From: Steroidobacteraceae bacterium
GTDB taxonomy: Bacteria; Pseudomonadota; Gammaproteobacteria; Steroidobacterales; Steroidobacteraceae
DNA: 64,000 bases
NCBI GenBank assembly: GCA_025451845.1
Contig: JANWJS010000001.1
Coordinates: forward strand, 49,856-113,855
Direction: 5' to 3'
Shown here: positions 40,105-50,046 of the stretch, piece by piece
Layout of the letters: the number at the start of each line of letters is the position of its first letter
Numbering within the stretch: position 1 is the stretch's first letter
Program-made: the position numbers and the translations under genes
The notes under the pieces: model-generated
The model's input: the letters and a program-made list of their open reading frames with translations, nothing else
Told to the model about the DNA's origin: nothing
Databases searched by the model: none

Positions 40105-40457
40105 TGTTGAGCGAGAGCACCCCCTACGTCCGGGTTGCTCGCATCGCCGACGTTCCCAGAGGGCGGATGCTCGAGGTCAGCGTGGGGCCCCGAAGCATCG
40201 TGCTCTGCCACACCCGCGAGGGCTGGTTCGCAACGGACAACGTCTGTACGCACGCCTATGCAAAACTGAGCGAAGGGCGGCTGCGCAGGACCAAGCTCAT
40301 CTGTCCCCTGCACGGCGGATCGTTTGATTGCCGCAGCGGTGCGGCGATCGGATCGCCTGCGTCAGCGCCGCTGGGCACGTATCCGGTCCGGCTGAGCGGC
40401 GAGCACGTGGAAATCGCCGTGCAAATCGCCCTGGAACAGCAGGCCATCGGTTCATGA
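40104..40457 (+). CDS. Rieske 2Fe-2S ferredoxin-like protein
   Basis: A 117-residue protein made only of a Rieske domain. The cluster ligands are present as CTHAYAKL and CPLHGGSFD, the CxH...CxxH pattern of dioxygenase and nitrite-reductase (NirD-like) ferredoxins. It would transfer electrons to an oxygenase or reductase, but none is encoded nearby. Its ATG shares a base with the stop of the sedolisin gene (TGATG), so translation is coupled. GTG 40101 is an alternative start. Followed by a 293-bp gap without recognisable features. Confidence 0.9.
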   Translation: MLSESTPYVRVARIADVPRGRMLEVSVGPRSIVLCHTREGWFATDNVCTHAYAKLSEGRLRRTKLICPLHGGSFDCRSGAAIGSPASAPLGTYPVRLSGEHVEIAVQIALEQQAIGS

Positions 40458-40750
40458 TCGGTTCAACGGCGGCTGCGTAGCATCCGTACCCGTGTCTTCT
40501 CCATGCAACGACCGCGCAATGGCTTCGGCTGCCCTGAGGGATCTTCAGGATTCTTCACACAGCGGCGCGGCGCAGGTCAGTTGCCTTCGCGTAAAATCCA
40601 GGACTTCTGTCGCCGCTTGCGTCATCGATCGATCGGTAGCGGCGTTGAGAGTCCAAAGATCTCATTCCCGTATTTCGCTTCCCCGTTGCCCGGAAGCGAC
40701 GGGCAGCGTCTGCGGGTGACGGCAGTGAGCACAGTGCCTTTGGAAGAGTG

Positions 40751-42160
40751 ATGGAAAAACCCTTCATGCGAGCATTCCAGAACCAACAGAGGATCACGGG
40801 GTCCGCGGCCGGTGCCTTGGCCGTCGTCCCGCCCGCCAGGATGACGGCGGGCGCCCGGGAGCCGGGCGAGCTCTGGACGTACGCGGTCTACGCCCTGATC
40901 GCAATTGGCTGCGTCATCGTAGGTTATTATCAGTTCCACATCATCGTCGTGCGCATCCTTGCGCTCGCGGCGAAGCAGCACGCAATCCGCCCCGTCGCTT
41001 ACCTCGCCCTTTTCTGGCTCGGCCTCGGCTTCCTGCTCATCGTGATCCGGACTGCTTTCTGGATCGTCTACCGGCCTGCGGCCGCGGCCACGCGGGAGAG
41101 TGCGCCGCGCCTGACGGTGATCATTCCCGCCTACAACGAAGGCGCCATGGTCCTGCAGTCCATCGAGTCGGTGGCCAAAGCCGACTTCCCACACGATCGG
41201 CTGGAGATCCTGGTGGTCGATGACGGCAGCAAGGACGACACCTGGAGTTATATCTCCCAGGCCGCCGAGCGCTACCCGGGGCTGGTCACTGCCCTGCGCC
41301 AGGACAGGAATCGCGGCAAGCGCGAGGCGCTCGCGCTCGGCTTCAGCCGTGCTCGCGGGGACGTCCTGGTGACGATCGACTCTGACAGCGTCATTGAGCG
41401 CGGGGCGCTGCTCGCTCTGGCGGGGCCTTTCCGCGATCCCAAGGTCGGTGCGGTGGCGGGCAGGGTGGAGGTGTACAACCGTGCCCACGGCATCATCCCG
41501 CAGATGCTGCATGTCCGATACATGCTCTCCTTCGACATGCTGCGCGCCACGGAATCCGTGTATCGCAATGTCTACTGCTGTCCGGGTGCGCTCACCGGCT
41601 TGCGCGCGGCGGGCGTGCGCAAAGTGCTCGATCGCTGGAAGAACCAGCAGTTCCTCGGCTCCCGCTGCACTTTCGGCGAGGACCGGGCGATGACCAACTA
41701 TCTCCTCGACAGCGGCTACGACACGGTATATCAGCGCACGGCGGTCGTGCGCACCCTGGTGCCGATCTCCTACGTGAAGCTCTGCAAGATGCTGCTGCGC
41801 TGGGACCGCTCCTATGTCCGCGAGGAGATCCGCTTCACGCGCATCGTATGGAAGCGGCCGTGGCCCACGCGCCTCATGGCGATGTTCGATCGCGCGGTGA
41901 CCAACTTCCGTTACCCCGCTTCCTATTCCAGTCTCGGACTGTTGCCGCTTCTGGTGATGCGGGACCCGGGCATCACCATGCCGATGGTGGCCATGATAGG
42001 GGCCATGTCGCTCTTCAGCGTGCTCTATTTCCTTCGGACCGAGCGCTCGATGAGCTTTCTGTACGGCGTGTTGTACACCTACTACTCGGCCATCGCGCTC
42101 TTCTGGATCATGCCGTACGCGGTTGCCACGGTCCGTTCGCGCAAGTGGATGACGCGCTGA
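40751..42160 (+). CDS. Membrane glycosyltransferase family 2, hyaluronan-synthase/NodC-like
   Basis: A 469-residue processive-type glycosyltransferase. Two N-terminal transmembrane helices (about residues 40-65 and 80-105) precede the GT2 domain. This contains VIIPAYNEG, VVDDGSKDDT (first Asp pair), TIDSDSV (DxD) and FGEDRAMTNYL. The LLRWDRSYVRE segment corresponds to the (Q/R)xxRW motif. Three or four helices follow at the C-terminus. This is the layout of hyaluronan, cellulose-like and chitin-oligosaccharide synthases. ATG 40751 is one codon after an in-frame GTG. No polymer export or sugar-nucleotide gene is adjacent; the product is unknown. Confidence 0.9.
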   Translation: MEKPFMRAFQNQQRITGSAAGALAVVPPARMTAGAREPGELWTYAVYALIAIGCVIVGYYQFHIIVVRILALAAKQHAIRPVAYLALFWLGLGFLLIVIRTAFWIVYRPAAAATRESAPRLTVIIPAYNEGAMVLQSIESVAKADFPHDRLEILVVDDGSKDDTWSYISQAAERYPGLVTALRQDRNRGKREALALGFSRARGDVLVTIDSDSVIERGALLALAGPFRDPKVGAVAGRVEVYNRAHGIIPQMLHVRYMLSFDMLRATESVYRNVYCCPGALTGLRAAGVRKVLDRWKNQQFLGSRCTFGEDRAMTNYLLDSGYDTVYQRTAVVRTLVPISYVKLCKMLLRWDRSYVREEIRFTRIVWKRPWPTRLMAMFDRAVTNFRYPASYSSLGLLPLLVMRDPGITMPMVAMIGAMSLFSVLYFLRTERSMSFLYGVLYTYYSAIALFWIMPYAVATVRSRKWMTR

Positions 42161-42215
42161 GCTGAGCTCGCTCAGCCGGATGGGCTGGCCGATTGCTGCA
42201 CGATTGCGCGGTGCA

Positions 42216-42455
42216 GCCCGCCGCGCCTCCACTCAGGTGGTCCACATCGATTCCAAGGCGGGACCGCAGCTCCCGCCGTCCGTAGGGCAATACCTCCACG
42301 ATACGGGTGTGCCGGCCGCGCCGCAGCCAGCCGGAAGCGCAGAGCGCGCTCATGACGAGCGGGCCTGCGACGTGGTGCTGCCGCTCCGTCCAGTCCAGGC
42401 ACTGGCGAGCGAGCCGGCCGCGGGACGGCTTGATGCGACGAACGTCTAGGCCGAG
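42216..42455 (-). pseudogene. Remnant of an ArsR-family transcriptional regulator (C-terminal part)
   Basis: The minus-strand frame reads LGLDVRR, then CLDWTERQHHVAGPL, SGWLRRGR and PYGRRELRSRLGI. These are the typical C-terminal phrases of ArsR-type regulators (usually CLDWSERRxHLAG...LTPAGRxxLxxxFGI). The N-terminal helix-turn-helix half is absent. The frame also runs on past the expected stop and has no proper start next to this segment. It lies divergent from the DHA2 pump gene, the usual place for its regulator. The rest of the 409-bp gap 42161-42569 shows no gene. Confidence 0.65.
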
Positions 42456-42569
42456 ACTCGCGAGCCAATCCGTCCCTGTCCCACCATGCCCGTACCGTTT
42501 CCATGGCCATCGAAACGTCGCGGCTCTTGCGAGCGTACGCTGGCTCCCGGGCTGAAAGGAGGCGCACTC

Positions 42570-43955
42570 TTGGATACCCGCGTGCATCGAAACGGCCCCC
42601 ACCGGGTCGCGCTGAGCCATTTTCCGGCACTGCTCACGCTGTGCCTGGCCGTGCTCGTGGCGCAGCTCGATACGGCGGTCGTCAATCTGGGGACCCATCG
42701 CATCGGCGCCTATTTCCACGCCAGCGTAGGCGCTTTGCAGTGGGTGGTCGACGGCTACAACCTTACCTACGCCGTATTGCTTCTGACCGGCGGCTTGCTG
42801 GCCGACCTCATCGGCCGTCGCAGGATTTTCATCCTGGGAGCGGCAATATTCACGGGGGCCTCGGTCATCGCCGCCTTTTCGCCGTCGATCGGAGTGTTGA
42901 TCGGGGCGAGGGCGGTGGCGGGTGTCGGCGCCGCGCTCCTGATCCCCGCGTCCCTCGCGATCATTCGCGTCATCTGGCGTGACCCGCGCGAGCGCGGCCG
43001 AGCGCTCGGTATCTGGGCGGCCTGCAACGGCGTGGCGCTGGCCCTCGGGCCGACGCTCGGCGGAGTGCTCATCGAGCGATTCGGCTGGCGGAGCATTTTC
43101 CTGGTTGTCGTTCCCGTCAGTCTCACGGCGGTCGCGCTTGCGCCCCCCACCCTGCCGGAATCGGCCGATCCTCGCGGGCGCAGCTTCGACGCGCGTGGAC
43201 AGATCCTCGGCGCGGTGGGGTTGGGCGCGGTGGCCTTCGCGGCCATCGAGGCGCACACGAGCGTCTGGCCCGCGTTGATCGCGTGTGTCGTCGCGATCGC
43301 GTGCATCGTGTTCTTCATTCTCACCGAGAGGGGCATCGGATCGGCAGCGCTCGTACCGCTCGAGTTGTTTTCGTCAAAGCCGTTCACCGCGGCCTCGGTG
43401 GCCACGACAGCGATGACCTTCGGCATGTACGGTGTAATCTTCCTGCTGCCGCTGATGTGGCAGAGCTCGAGGGGGTTGAGCGCGACGCTCGCGGGCATTG
43501 CGCTGATCCCCATGGCGCTCGCCTTCGTCGTCGTCTCTCCGTTCTCGGGGAAGCTCAGCGAGAAGCTCGGCGCGCGCTTCATGACCGCCGGTGGCGTGGC
43601 CATCGTGGGCATCGGCCTGCTGTTGATCGCTATGACAGCCGGTCAGACATCCCTGGTATTCGCGGAGATCGGTCTCGCGCTCACGGGAGTCGGAATGGGA
43701 TTGGCGACCGGGCCCTTGATGGGTGAGGCGGTCGGCGCGGTGGCCGCGGCCCGCTCGGGCACCGCTTCCGCCATCATCAATGTCGCGCGGATGGTGGGCG
43801 CGACTGTCGGCGTAGCAGCGCTCGGCGCGGTGTACGCCGTCTTCCAGGGTGGGCCCGAAGGCCTGCGGTTCGCCATGCTCCTCGGCGGCCTTGCCCAGCT
43901 CGCAGGCGCGGCCTACTCCTGGAATACGACGGCGCGAGGGGTCGCGGCGCCCTGA
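42570..43955 (+). CDS. DHA2-family MFS efflux transporter
   Basis: A 461-residue, roughly 14-helix transporter. VAQLDTAVVNLGTHRIG in helix 1, GGLLADLIGRRR after helix 2 and GPTLGGVLIERFGWRSIF at helix 5 place it with EmrB/QacA-type drug pumps. The TTG start is chosen for the strong AAAGGAGG 7 nt upstream; an ATG 84 bp earlier would add a non-conserved arginine-rich tail. No adaptor gene is adjacent, so it would export to the periplasm. The regulator remnant upstream suggests expression is now unregulated or controlled from elsewhere. It ends 2 bp from plsC, tail to tail. Confidence 0.92.
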   Translation: MDTRVHRNGPHRVALSHFPALLTLCLAVLVAQLDTAVVNLGTHRIGAYFHASVGALQWVVDGYNLTYAVLLLTGGLLADLIGRRRIFILGAAIFTGASVIAAFSPSIGVLIGARAVAGVGAALLIPASLAIIRVIWRDPRERGRALGIWAACNGVALALGPTLGGVLIERFGWRSIFLVVVPVSLTAVALAPPTLPESADPRGRSFDARGQILGAVGLGAVAFAAIEAHTSVWPALIACVVAIACIVFFILTERGIGSAALVPLELFSSKPFTAASVATTAMTFGMYGVIFLLPLMWQSSRGLSATLAGIALIPMALAFVVVSPFSGKLSEKLGARFMTAGGVAIVGIGLLLIAMTAGQTSLVFAEIGLALTGVGMGLATGPLMGEAVGAVAAARSGTASAIINVARMVGATVGVAALGAVYAVFQGGPEGLRFAMLLGGLAQLAGAAYSWNTTARGVAAP

Positions 43956-43957
43956 TC

Positions 43958-44668
43958 CTATGCCTGGAGGGCGGCCACCGTGGCCTCGATCCACTCCTGG
44001 ATTTCGCGGTTGACTTCGCGGATGTCGCGGCCGCGCGGAGCGACGGGCTCCCCGATCACGACGCGGATGGTTCCCGGCTTTTTGAGCAGGCCACGCCGCG
44101 GCCAGTAACGGCCGGCGTTGTGCGCCACAGGAACGATCAGCCTGCCCGTGTCCGCCGCGAGCAGCGAGCCGCTGACTCCGTAGCGGCGCGTCTCTCCCGG
44201 CGGCATGCGCGTGCCCTCCGGAAAGACGATCACCCAGTCCCCTTCCGCAACCCGCTCGCGCCCCTGGGCGATCACCTGGGACACCGCCGAGTGCCCGGAC
44301 TTGCGGTCGATGGCAATCGCATGAAGCTGGCGAATGGCCCACCCGACCATCGGAATCCACAACAGCTCCCGCTTCAGCACCCAAACCTGACGCGGGAAAA
44401 CGACGCACATCGCCATCGTCTCCCAGGAGGACGAATGCTTCCACAGCGCGATGTGATTGCCTGCCGGCAGCCGCTCCGACCCCTCGACTCGAAAATCCAG
44501 CCTGCAGGTCCACTTGAGCGCGGTGAGCAGGACCCACGCCCAGACTCGTGCCAGCACGAACCGGTGCCGGAACGGCAATAGCGAGCAGGCGATCACGAAA
44601 AAGATGGCGTAACAGAAGGTCCAGACGAAAAAGAACGCCGTGAATAGGATGGAGCCGATGAGCTGCAT
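43958..44668 (-). CDS. plsC: 1-acyl-sn-glycerol-3-phosphate acyltransferase
   Basis: A 236-residue membrane acyltransferase that makes phosphatidic acid from lysophosphatidate. One N-terminal hydrophobic segment (residues 5-32) is followed by the acyltransferase motifs WKHSSSWETM (the HX4D box, here with Glu in the final position, as in some PlsC groups) and VFPEGTRMPPGE (box III). It lies 14 bp after glyS on the same strand, consistent with the glyQ-glyS-(gmhB)-plsC cluster seen in many gammaproteobacteria. gmhB is missing here. Confidence 0.92.
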   Translation of the reverse strand: MQLIGSILFTAFFFVWTFCYAIFFVIACSLLPFRHRFVLARVWAWVLLTALKWTCRLDFRVEGSERLPAGNHIALWKHSSSWETMAMCVVFPRQVWVLKRELLWIPMVGWAIRQLHAIAIDRKSGHSAVSQVIAQGRERVAEGDWVIVFPEGTRMPPGETRRYGVSGSLLAADTGRLIVPVAHNAGRYWPRRGLLKKPGTIRVVIGEPVAPRGRDIREVNREIQEWIEATVAALQA

Positions 44669-44682
44669 GGCCGCGATGCCGC

Positions 44683-46920
44683 TCAGCCGGGCAGGCGCGA
44701 CAGATCCGCGATGCCTGCGAACAGCGCACGCATCTGCGCGAGCAGCGCCAGCCGGTTGGCGCGCAGTTTCGGGTTCTCGTCCATGACCATCACCTGTTCG
44801 AAGAAGGCGTCCACCGTCGGCCGAAGTTGCGCCAGCAACGTAAGGGAGGTGGCGTAGTCCTTGCGAGCGGTCGCGGCCGACACGCCGTCGCCCCGCTCGC
44901 GCAGCGCCTCGAACAGCTGCCGTTCGGCCATGGCGTCCAACGCGCCTCGGTCGACTTGGGACGGAGCGCTCTCGCCTGCCTTGCGCAGAATGTTGGCAAC
45001 GCGTTTGTTGGCGGCAGTCAGGCTCGCGGCCTCGGGCATGGTGAGGAAGGTACTGAGCGCTCTGAGTCGCGCATCGAAGTCTAGCGGTGATGCCGGGCGG
45101 GTCGCCAGCACCGCGTCGAACATCTCGGTGGTGATCGACGCCGCAGGCGCCTCCGAGCCGCTCGCCCCGGCGCTGACATCGGGGCGCTCGAGATAGTAGG
45201 CTCGCAGCCGTTCGAGAACATAGTCGTAGATTTCCGCGGCGATGCCTTCGCTCGCGAGCGCCGGGGTAGGTTTGCCGGCGGCAGCCGCCGACCTTTCGAT
45301 ATCTGCGCGCACCAACGCCACGGCGCGGTCCAGGAGCCGCGGCAGATCGAGATCGAGCCGCTTCTCGACCAGGATCCGCACGGTGCCGATCGCCGCTCGG
45401 CGCAAGCCGAACGGGTCCTTCGTTCCCGTGGGCTTCTCGCCGATCGCGAATATTCCGGCCAGCGTGTCCAGCTTGTCGGCGATGGCAAGCGTGGTGCCCG
45501 TCTCGGTCGTGGGCAGCTCATCGCCGGCGCCACGCGGTTGGTAGTGCTCCCGGATCGCCGTGGCGACCTCCGCGTCCTCGCCGTCAGCCAGGGCGTAGTA
45601 GGTGCCCATGATGCCCTGCAGCTCCGGGAACTCCCCGACCACCGCGGTCAGGAGGTCGCATTTGCAGAGCTCCGCCGCGCGCCGCGCGCGCGTGACCAGG
45701 TTGGGATGGCGAGCGTCCGCTTGTCCGCGGGCCGCGGCGATATCCACGGCCAGTCCTGCGACGCGCCGCGCCTTGTCGCCGAGGGATCCGAGCTTCGCCT
45801 GGAACGTGACTTTTGTCAGCTCCTCGGCGCGGGCGGCAAGAGGGGATTTGCGGTCCTGTTCCCAGAAGAACGCCGCGTCCGCAAGCCGCGGGCGTACGAC
45901 ACGCTGATTACCCTCGACCACCTTCGCAGGATCGCGGCTCTCGATATTGGCTACCGCGACGAAGCACGGGAGGAGTCTGCCGGCCGCGTCCTCGACCGGA
46001 AAGTAACGCTGGTGATCCTCCAGGGTCGAGATCAGTACTTCGCGCGGCAGCGACAGGAAGCGCTCCTCGAAGCGGCCGGCGAGCGGGACCGGCCATTCCA
46101 CCAGCGCCGTGACCTCGTCGAGCAGCGCGTCGGCCATCAGCGGCCGGCCGCCAAGGCTTTCCGCGATAGCTGTAACGCGCTCGCGGATCAGTGCCCGCCG
46201 CGCCTCGAAGTTCGCGACGACATGGCCGCGCTCGCGCAGCGTCCGCTCGTATGCGGACGGGCTCGACAGGCGCAGCGCTTTGGGCGCGTGGAAGCGATGG
46301 CCACGGGTCAGGTTGCCCGCAGCGATGTCGAGAATGCTGGCCGGCACGATGTCCTTGCCATACAACATCACGATCCAATGAACGGGGCGGACGAACTGCG
46401 CGTCTCCCGCGCCCCAGCGCATCCGTCGCGGGACTGGCAGGGCATCGAGCGCAGCTTGCACCAGTCCTGGCAACAGCTCGGCGGCGGCCGCACCGGGTTT
46501 GATGCCGACGTAATAGAGAAACGTTCCCTTGCCTTCCTCGCGGCGCTGCAATGCCTCCACAGCTGCTTTGTTGCTGGCCGCGAAGGCCTGCGCGGCTCGC
46601 GTCGGCAGACCCTCGGCATCGAACGCCGTGTTCAACGGCGGCCCGCGCCGCTCGATCTTCTGGTCCGGCTGGCGTGTTGCCAGGCGGCTGACGAGGACCG
46701 CCAGCCGTCGGGGTGTCGCGAAGGACTGCACCTCGCCGTGCTGGAGGCCGGCCTTGACCAGGCCGGAAACAAGGCCGCCCGTGAATGCCTGTTGCAGCAG
46801 GCGCAGCGCCTTGGGCGGCAGCTCCTCGGTACCGATCTCGACGAGGAAGTCGCGTTTCTGCGAGTGGCGAGGCTGCGTCCCCGCACTCTCTAAGCCGGCT
46901 TTTCGCGGGTCGAGGCTCAC
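44683..46920 (-). CDS. glyS: Glycine--tRNA ligase beta subunit
   Basis: A 745-residue beta subunit of the heterotetrameric bacterial GlyRS. The conserved start FLVEIGTEELPPKAL, the HD-like middle and the C-terminal anticodon-binding (DALR) region are complete. E. coli GlyS has 689 residues; the excess is spread between insertions and about 23 residues before FLVEIGTEE. GTG 46920 is the only start codon in frame ahead of the conserved domain, and AAAGGG lies 8 nt upstream. That start and the first 18 codons lie inside a 76-bp repeat shared with glnG. It forms an operon with glyQ upstream and plsC downstream. Confidence 0.96.
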   Translation of the reverse strand: MSLDPRKAGLESAGTQPRHSQKRDFLVEIGTEELPPKALRLLQQAFTGGLVSGLVKAGLQHGEVQSFATPRRLAVLVSRLATRQPDQKIERRGPPLNTAFDAEGLPTRAAQAFAASNKAAVEALQRREEGKGTFLYYVGIKPGAAAAELLPGLVQAALDALPVPRRMRWGAGDAQFVRPVHWIVMLYGKDIVPASILDIAAGNLTRGHRFHAPKALRLSSPSAYERTLRERGHVVANFEARRALIRERVTAIAESLGGRPLMADALLDEVTALVEWPVPLAGRFEERFLSLPREVLISTLEDHQRYFPVEDAAGRLLPCFVAVANIESRDPAKVVEGNQRVVRPRLADAAFFWEQDRKSPLAARAEELTKVTFQAKLGSLGDKARRVAGLAVDIAAARGQADARHPNLVTRARRAAELCKCDLLTAVVGEFPELQGIMGTYYALADGEDAEVATAIREHYQPRGAGDELPTTETGTTLAIADKLDTLAGIFAIGEKPTGTKDPFGLRRAAIGTVRILVEKRLDLDLPRLLDRAVALVRADIERSAAAAGKPTPALASEGIAAEIYDYVLERLRAYYLERPDVSAGASGSEAPAASITTEMFDAVLATRPASPLDFDARLRALSTFLTMPEAASLTAANKRVANILRKAGESAPSQVDRGALDAMAERQLFEALRERGDGVSAATARKDYATSLTLLAQLRPTVDAFFEQVMVMDENPKLRANRLALLAQMRALFAGIADLSRLPG

Positions 46921-46943
46921 CGGGAAATCCCTTTGGGCCGGCT
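46868..46943 (-). repeat. Start-codon repeat, glyS copy
   Basis: A 76-bp segment aligns without gaps to 52017-52092 at the start of glnG, with 58 of 76 bases identical by eye. It begins AGCCGGCCC, contains the Shine-Dalgarno region and the GTG start, and ends with the GCCTCGC of codons 17-18. Most differences are transitions. Confidence 0.8.
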
Positions 46944-47016
46944 GTTGCGTTTCCCAAAATCCGCCGGAGCAAGCTTCGCACGCCTGGCGTCGCCGGGCGG
47001 ACCCCCAGGGCCGAGT

Positions 47017-47037
47017 AAAATCGTTCCAGACGATTTT
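47017..47037 (-). repeat. Short palindrome family B, copy upstream of glyS
   Basis: A 21-bp palindrome with arms AAAATCGT and ACGATTTT around a 5-nt loop; read on the minus strand it is identical to the two copies at 51914 and 51986. A T-run follows the plus-strand arm. It sits directly after the glyQ stop and could act as an intercistronic hairpin. Confidence 0.85.
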
Positions 47038-47038
47038 T

Positions 47039-47995
<957 letters not shown>

Positions 47996-48033
47996 GGGTC
48001 GGGGGTGGGATGCAAAAGAGCCGGCGAGTATAG

Positions 48034-48060
48034 CCCGGCAAAAACCGCGCTTTTGCCGGG
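48034..48060. repeat. A-run/T-run palindrome in the glyQ-glnA gap
   Basis: Perfect 10-bp arms CCCGGCAAAA and TTTTGCCGGG enclose a 7-nt GC loop. The core reads the same, in reverse complement, as the middle hairpin of family A copy 1 (about 2241-2265). It may terminate either divergent transcript weakly. The remainder of the 396-bp gap 47996-48391 holds the glnA control region and GC-rich sequence without a gene. Confidence 0.75.
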
Positions 48061-48180
48061 TAAGCAGGAAAACGCCGCAGGCCCGCTGCTGCGGAGGACC
48101 GCCGCGACGGGCCGAGCGGAGGGGGCGGCATGCACTAAAACAAGGCGCTCTCAGGCCATCGGCGCCTCCAGGTTAGCCTT

Positions 48181-48228
48181 TGCACCAAATCGGTGCGAAA
48201 ATGCAGTCTAGTGCTCTGATATGGTGCA
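48181..48228 (+). promoter_or_regulatory. Two NtrC (GlnG) binding sites upstream of glnA
   Basis: Site 1 (48181-48197) is TGCACC-N5-GGTGCG, an almost perfect dyad match to the NtrC consensus. Site 2 (48212-48228) keeps the right half GGTGCA with a weaker left half. Their centres are 31 bp apart, about three helical turns, and lie roughly 118 and 87 bp before the predicted start site, as in the enteric glnA enhancer. Confidence 0.82.
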
Positions 48229-48280
48229 TTACCGGGGTTCTCCGTGCGGCTAAGTCCTTGATCCGTCGTGCGGCGGAAGC

Positions 48281-48296
48281 TGGCATAGCGCCTGCA
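48281..48296 (+). promoter_or_regulatory. Sigma-54 promoter of glnA
   Basis: TGGCAT-N5-CTGCA keeps the GG-N10-GC spacing, with two departures from the consensus. Transcription would begin near 48307, giving a leader of about 85 nt before the ATG at 48392. Confidence 0.8.
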
Positions 48297-48391
48297 CTAC
48301 CACAGCGCTCCGCCACTTGCCCCGGGTGACTGCCCCCGGTTCTCGAGATCGCACGGCGCGAGTCACCACTCACCTTTCGTTCGGAGGAGAT

Positions 48392-49801
48392 ATGACACCG
48401 GCCGATGTGCTTAAGCTGATCAAAGAAAAAGAACTCAAGTTCGCGGACCTGCGATTCACCGACACGCGCGGCAAGGAACAGCACGTGACCATTCCGGCGC
48501 GGCTCGTCGACGAGGATCTGTTCCGCGACGGCAAGATGTTCGACGGTTCCTCCATCGCCGGATGGAAGGGCATCAATGAGTCGGACATGATCCTCATGCC
48601 GGAGGCCAACACGGCGGTCATCGATCCGTTCTTCGAGGACGCTACGATCAATATCCGGTGCGACGTCATCGAGCCGGCGACGATGCAGGGCTATGAGCGC
48701 GACCCGCGCTCCCTCGCGAAGCGCGCCGAGGCGTACCTCAAGTCGACGGGCATCGCCGATTACGCGCTCTTCGGGCCGGAGAACGAGTTTTTCATCTTCG
48801 ACAGCGTGCGCTACGGCAATGACATGCGCGGCTGTTTCTACGCCATCGACTCCGTCCAGGGCGCGTGGAACTCGGGCACGGAGTACACCGAGGGCAATCG
48901 CGGCCACCGCCCCGGCATCAAGGGAGGCTATTTCCCGGTCCCGCCGGTCGATGCCTTTCAGGACGTCCGCTCGGCGATGTGTCTCGCCTTGGAGGAAATG
49001 GGTCTGAAGGTCGAGGTGCATCACCACGAGGTGGCGACCGGCGGACAGAGTGAGATCGGCGTCGGTGCCGGCACGCTCGTGCAAAAAGCCGACCAGGTGC
49101 AGATCCTCAAGTATGCGGTGCTCAACGTGGCGAATCGCTACGGCAAGACCGCGACCTTCATGCCGAAGCCGCTCGTCGGCGACAACGGCAGCGGCATGCA
49201 CGTGCACCAGTCGCTGCAGAAAGAAGGCAAGGCGCTCTTCGCGGGCGACCGATACGGCGGGCTTTCGGACATCGCCCTCTATTACATCGGCGGCATCATC
49301 AAGCACGCGCGAGCGCTCAACGCGTTCACCAACGCCGGTACCAACAGCTACAAGCGGCTGGTGCCCGGCTTCGAGGCGCCCGTGATGCTCGCGTACTCCG
49401 CGCGCAATCGATCGGCCTCCATCCGCATTCCGTGGGTGTCGAACCCCAAGGCCCGGCGCATCGAGGTGCGCTTCCCGGATTCGAGCGCCAACCCCTACTT
49501 CGCGTTCGCGGCCATGATGATGGCCGGCCTCGACGGCATCCAGAACAAGATCCATCCCGGCGAGCCTGCCGACAAGGATCTCTACGACCTGGAGCCGGAG
49601 GAAGCCAAGCACATCCCGACGGTGTGCCATTCGCTCGACATGGCGATCGACTATCTCGACAAGGACCGCGAGTTCCTGACCCGCGGCGGGGTGTTTACCA
49701 ACGACGTGATCGACGCTTACATCGGCCTGAAGATGCAGGAGATGACGCGCTTCCGCATGGCGACCCACCCGGTGGAGATGGAGCTCTACTACAGCTGCTG
49801 A
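48392..49801 (+). CDS. glnA: Glutamine synthetase, type I
   Basis: A 469-residue cytoplasmic enzyme that makes glutamine from glutamate, ammonia and ATP. Signatures include [38 protein letters not shown] and the C-terminal [17 protein letters not shown] (split motif). Tyr398 in [11 protein letters not shown] is the adenylylation site expected of GSI-beta enzymes. The length is the family standard. GGAGGAG lies 3-9 nt before the ATG; a longer GTG frame has no family match. A sigma-54 promoter with NtrC sites lies upstream, and the NtrB/NtrC genes follow downstream. Confidence 0.98.
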   Translation: MTPADVLKLIKEKELKFADLRFTDTRGKEQHVTIPARLVDEDLFRDGKMFDGSSIAGWKGINESDMILMPEANTAVIDPFFEDATINIRCDVIEPATMQGYERDPRSLAKRAEAYLKSTGIADYALFGPENEFFIFDSVRYGNDMRGCFYAIDSVQGAWNSGTEYTEGNRGHRPGIKGGYFPVPPVDAFQDVRSAMCLALEEMGLKVEVHHHEVATGGQSEIGVGAGTLVQKADQVQILKYAVLNVANRYGKTATFMPKPLVGDNGSGMHVHQSLQKEGKALFAGDRYGGLSDIALYYIGGIIKHARALNAFTNAGTNSYKRLVPGFEAPVMLAYSARNRSASIRIPWVSNPKARRIEVRFPDSSANPYFAFAAMMMAGLDGIQNKIHPGEPADKDLYDLEPEEAKHIPTVCHSLDMAIDYLDKDREFLTRGGVFTNDVIDAYIGLKMQEMTRFRMATHPVEMELYYSC

Positions 49802-49894
49802 TGGGGAAGTCGTGACCCAAGACGCCCTCTCACCCGGTTCCGGAGGCTTCCTGCGTGCCGGGGAGCGCTCCGGCGGGGGTGAGCGGGGTGCTTT

Positions 49895-49954
49895 ATCGAG
49901 GACACTTCACGTGTCCTCGATCCCCGCGAACGCCCGGCCCCGGATGGGCCGGGC
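49895..49954 (+). terminator. Two perfect stem-loops after glnA
   Basis: The first has 11-bp arms (ATCGAGGACAC, 49895-49905, with its complement at 49911-49921). The second has 9-bp arms (GCCCGGCCC, 49932-49940, with its complement at 49946-49954). They begin 94 bp after the glnA stop. No T-run follows either, so they may act as pause, stability or Rho-linked sites. The surrounding gap 49802-50046 has no gene. Confidence 0.55.
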
Positions 49955-50046
49955 CGGGGGCCCTGCCGCCATGGATGGCCAGTACGACAACCACTGCGAC
50001 GCCCGTCCTTTGTCCGCGACGCCGCATCGGGCTATGCTCGAGCCCT

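Noticed and set aside
40458..40750. Possible riboswitch or small gene before the glycosyltransferase
   Set aside because: No conserved riboswitch core or supported open frame could be recognised.
42172..42630. 152-codon minus-strand gene before the DHA2 pump
   Set aside because: This frame is compositionally random; the ArsR-like sequence lies in a different frame and is incomplete.
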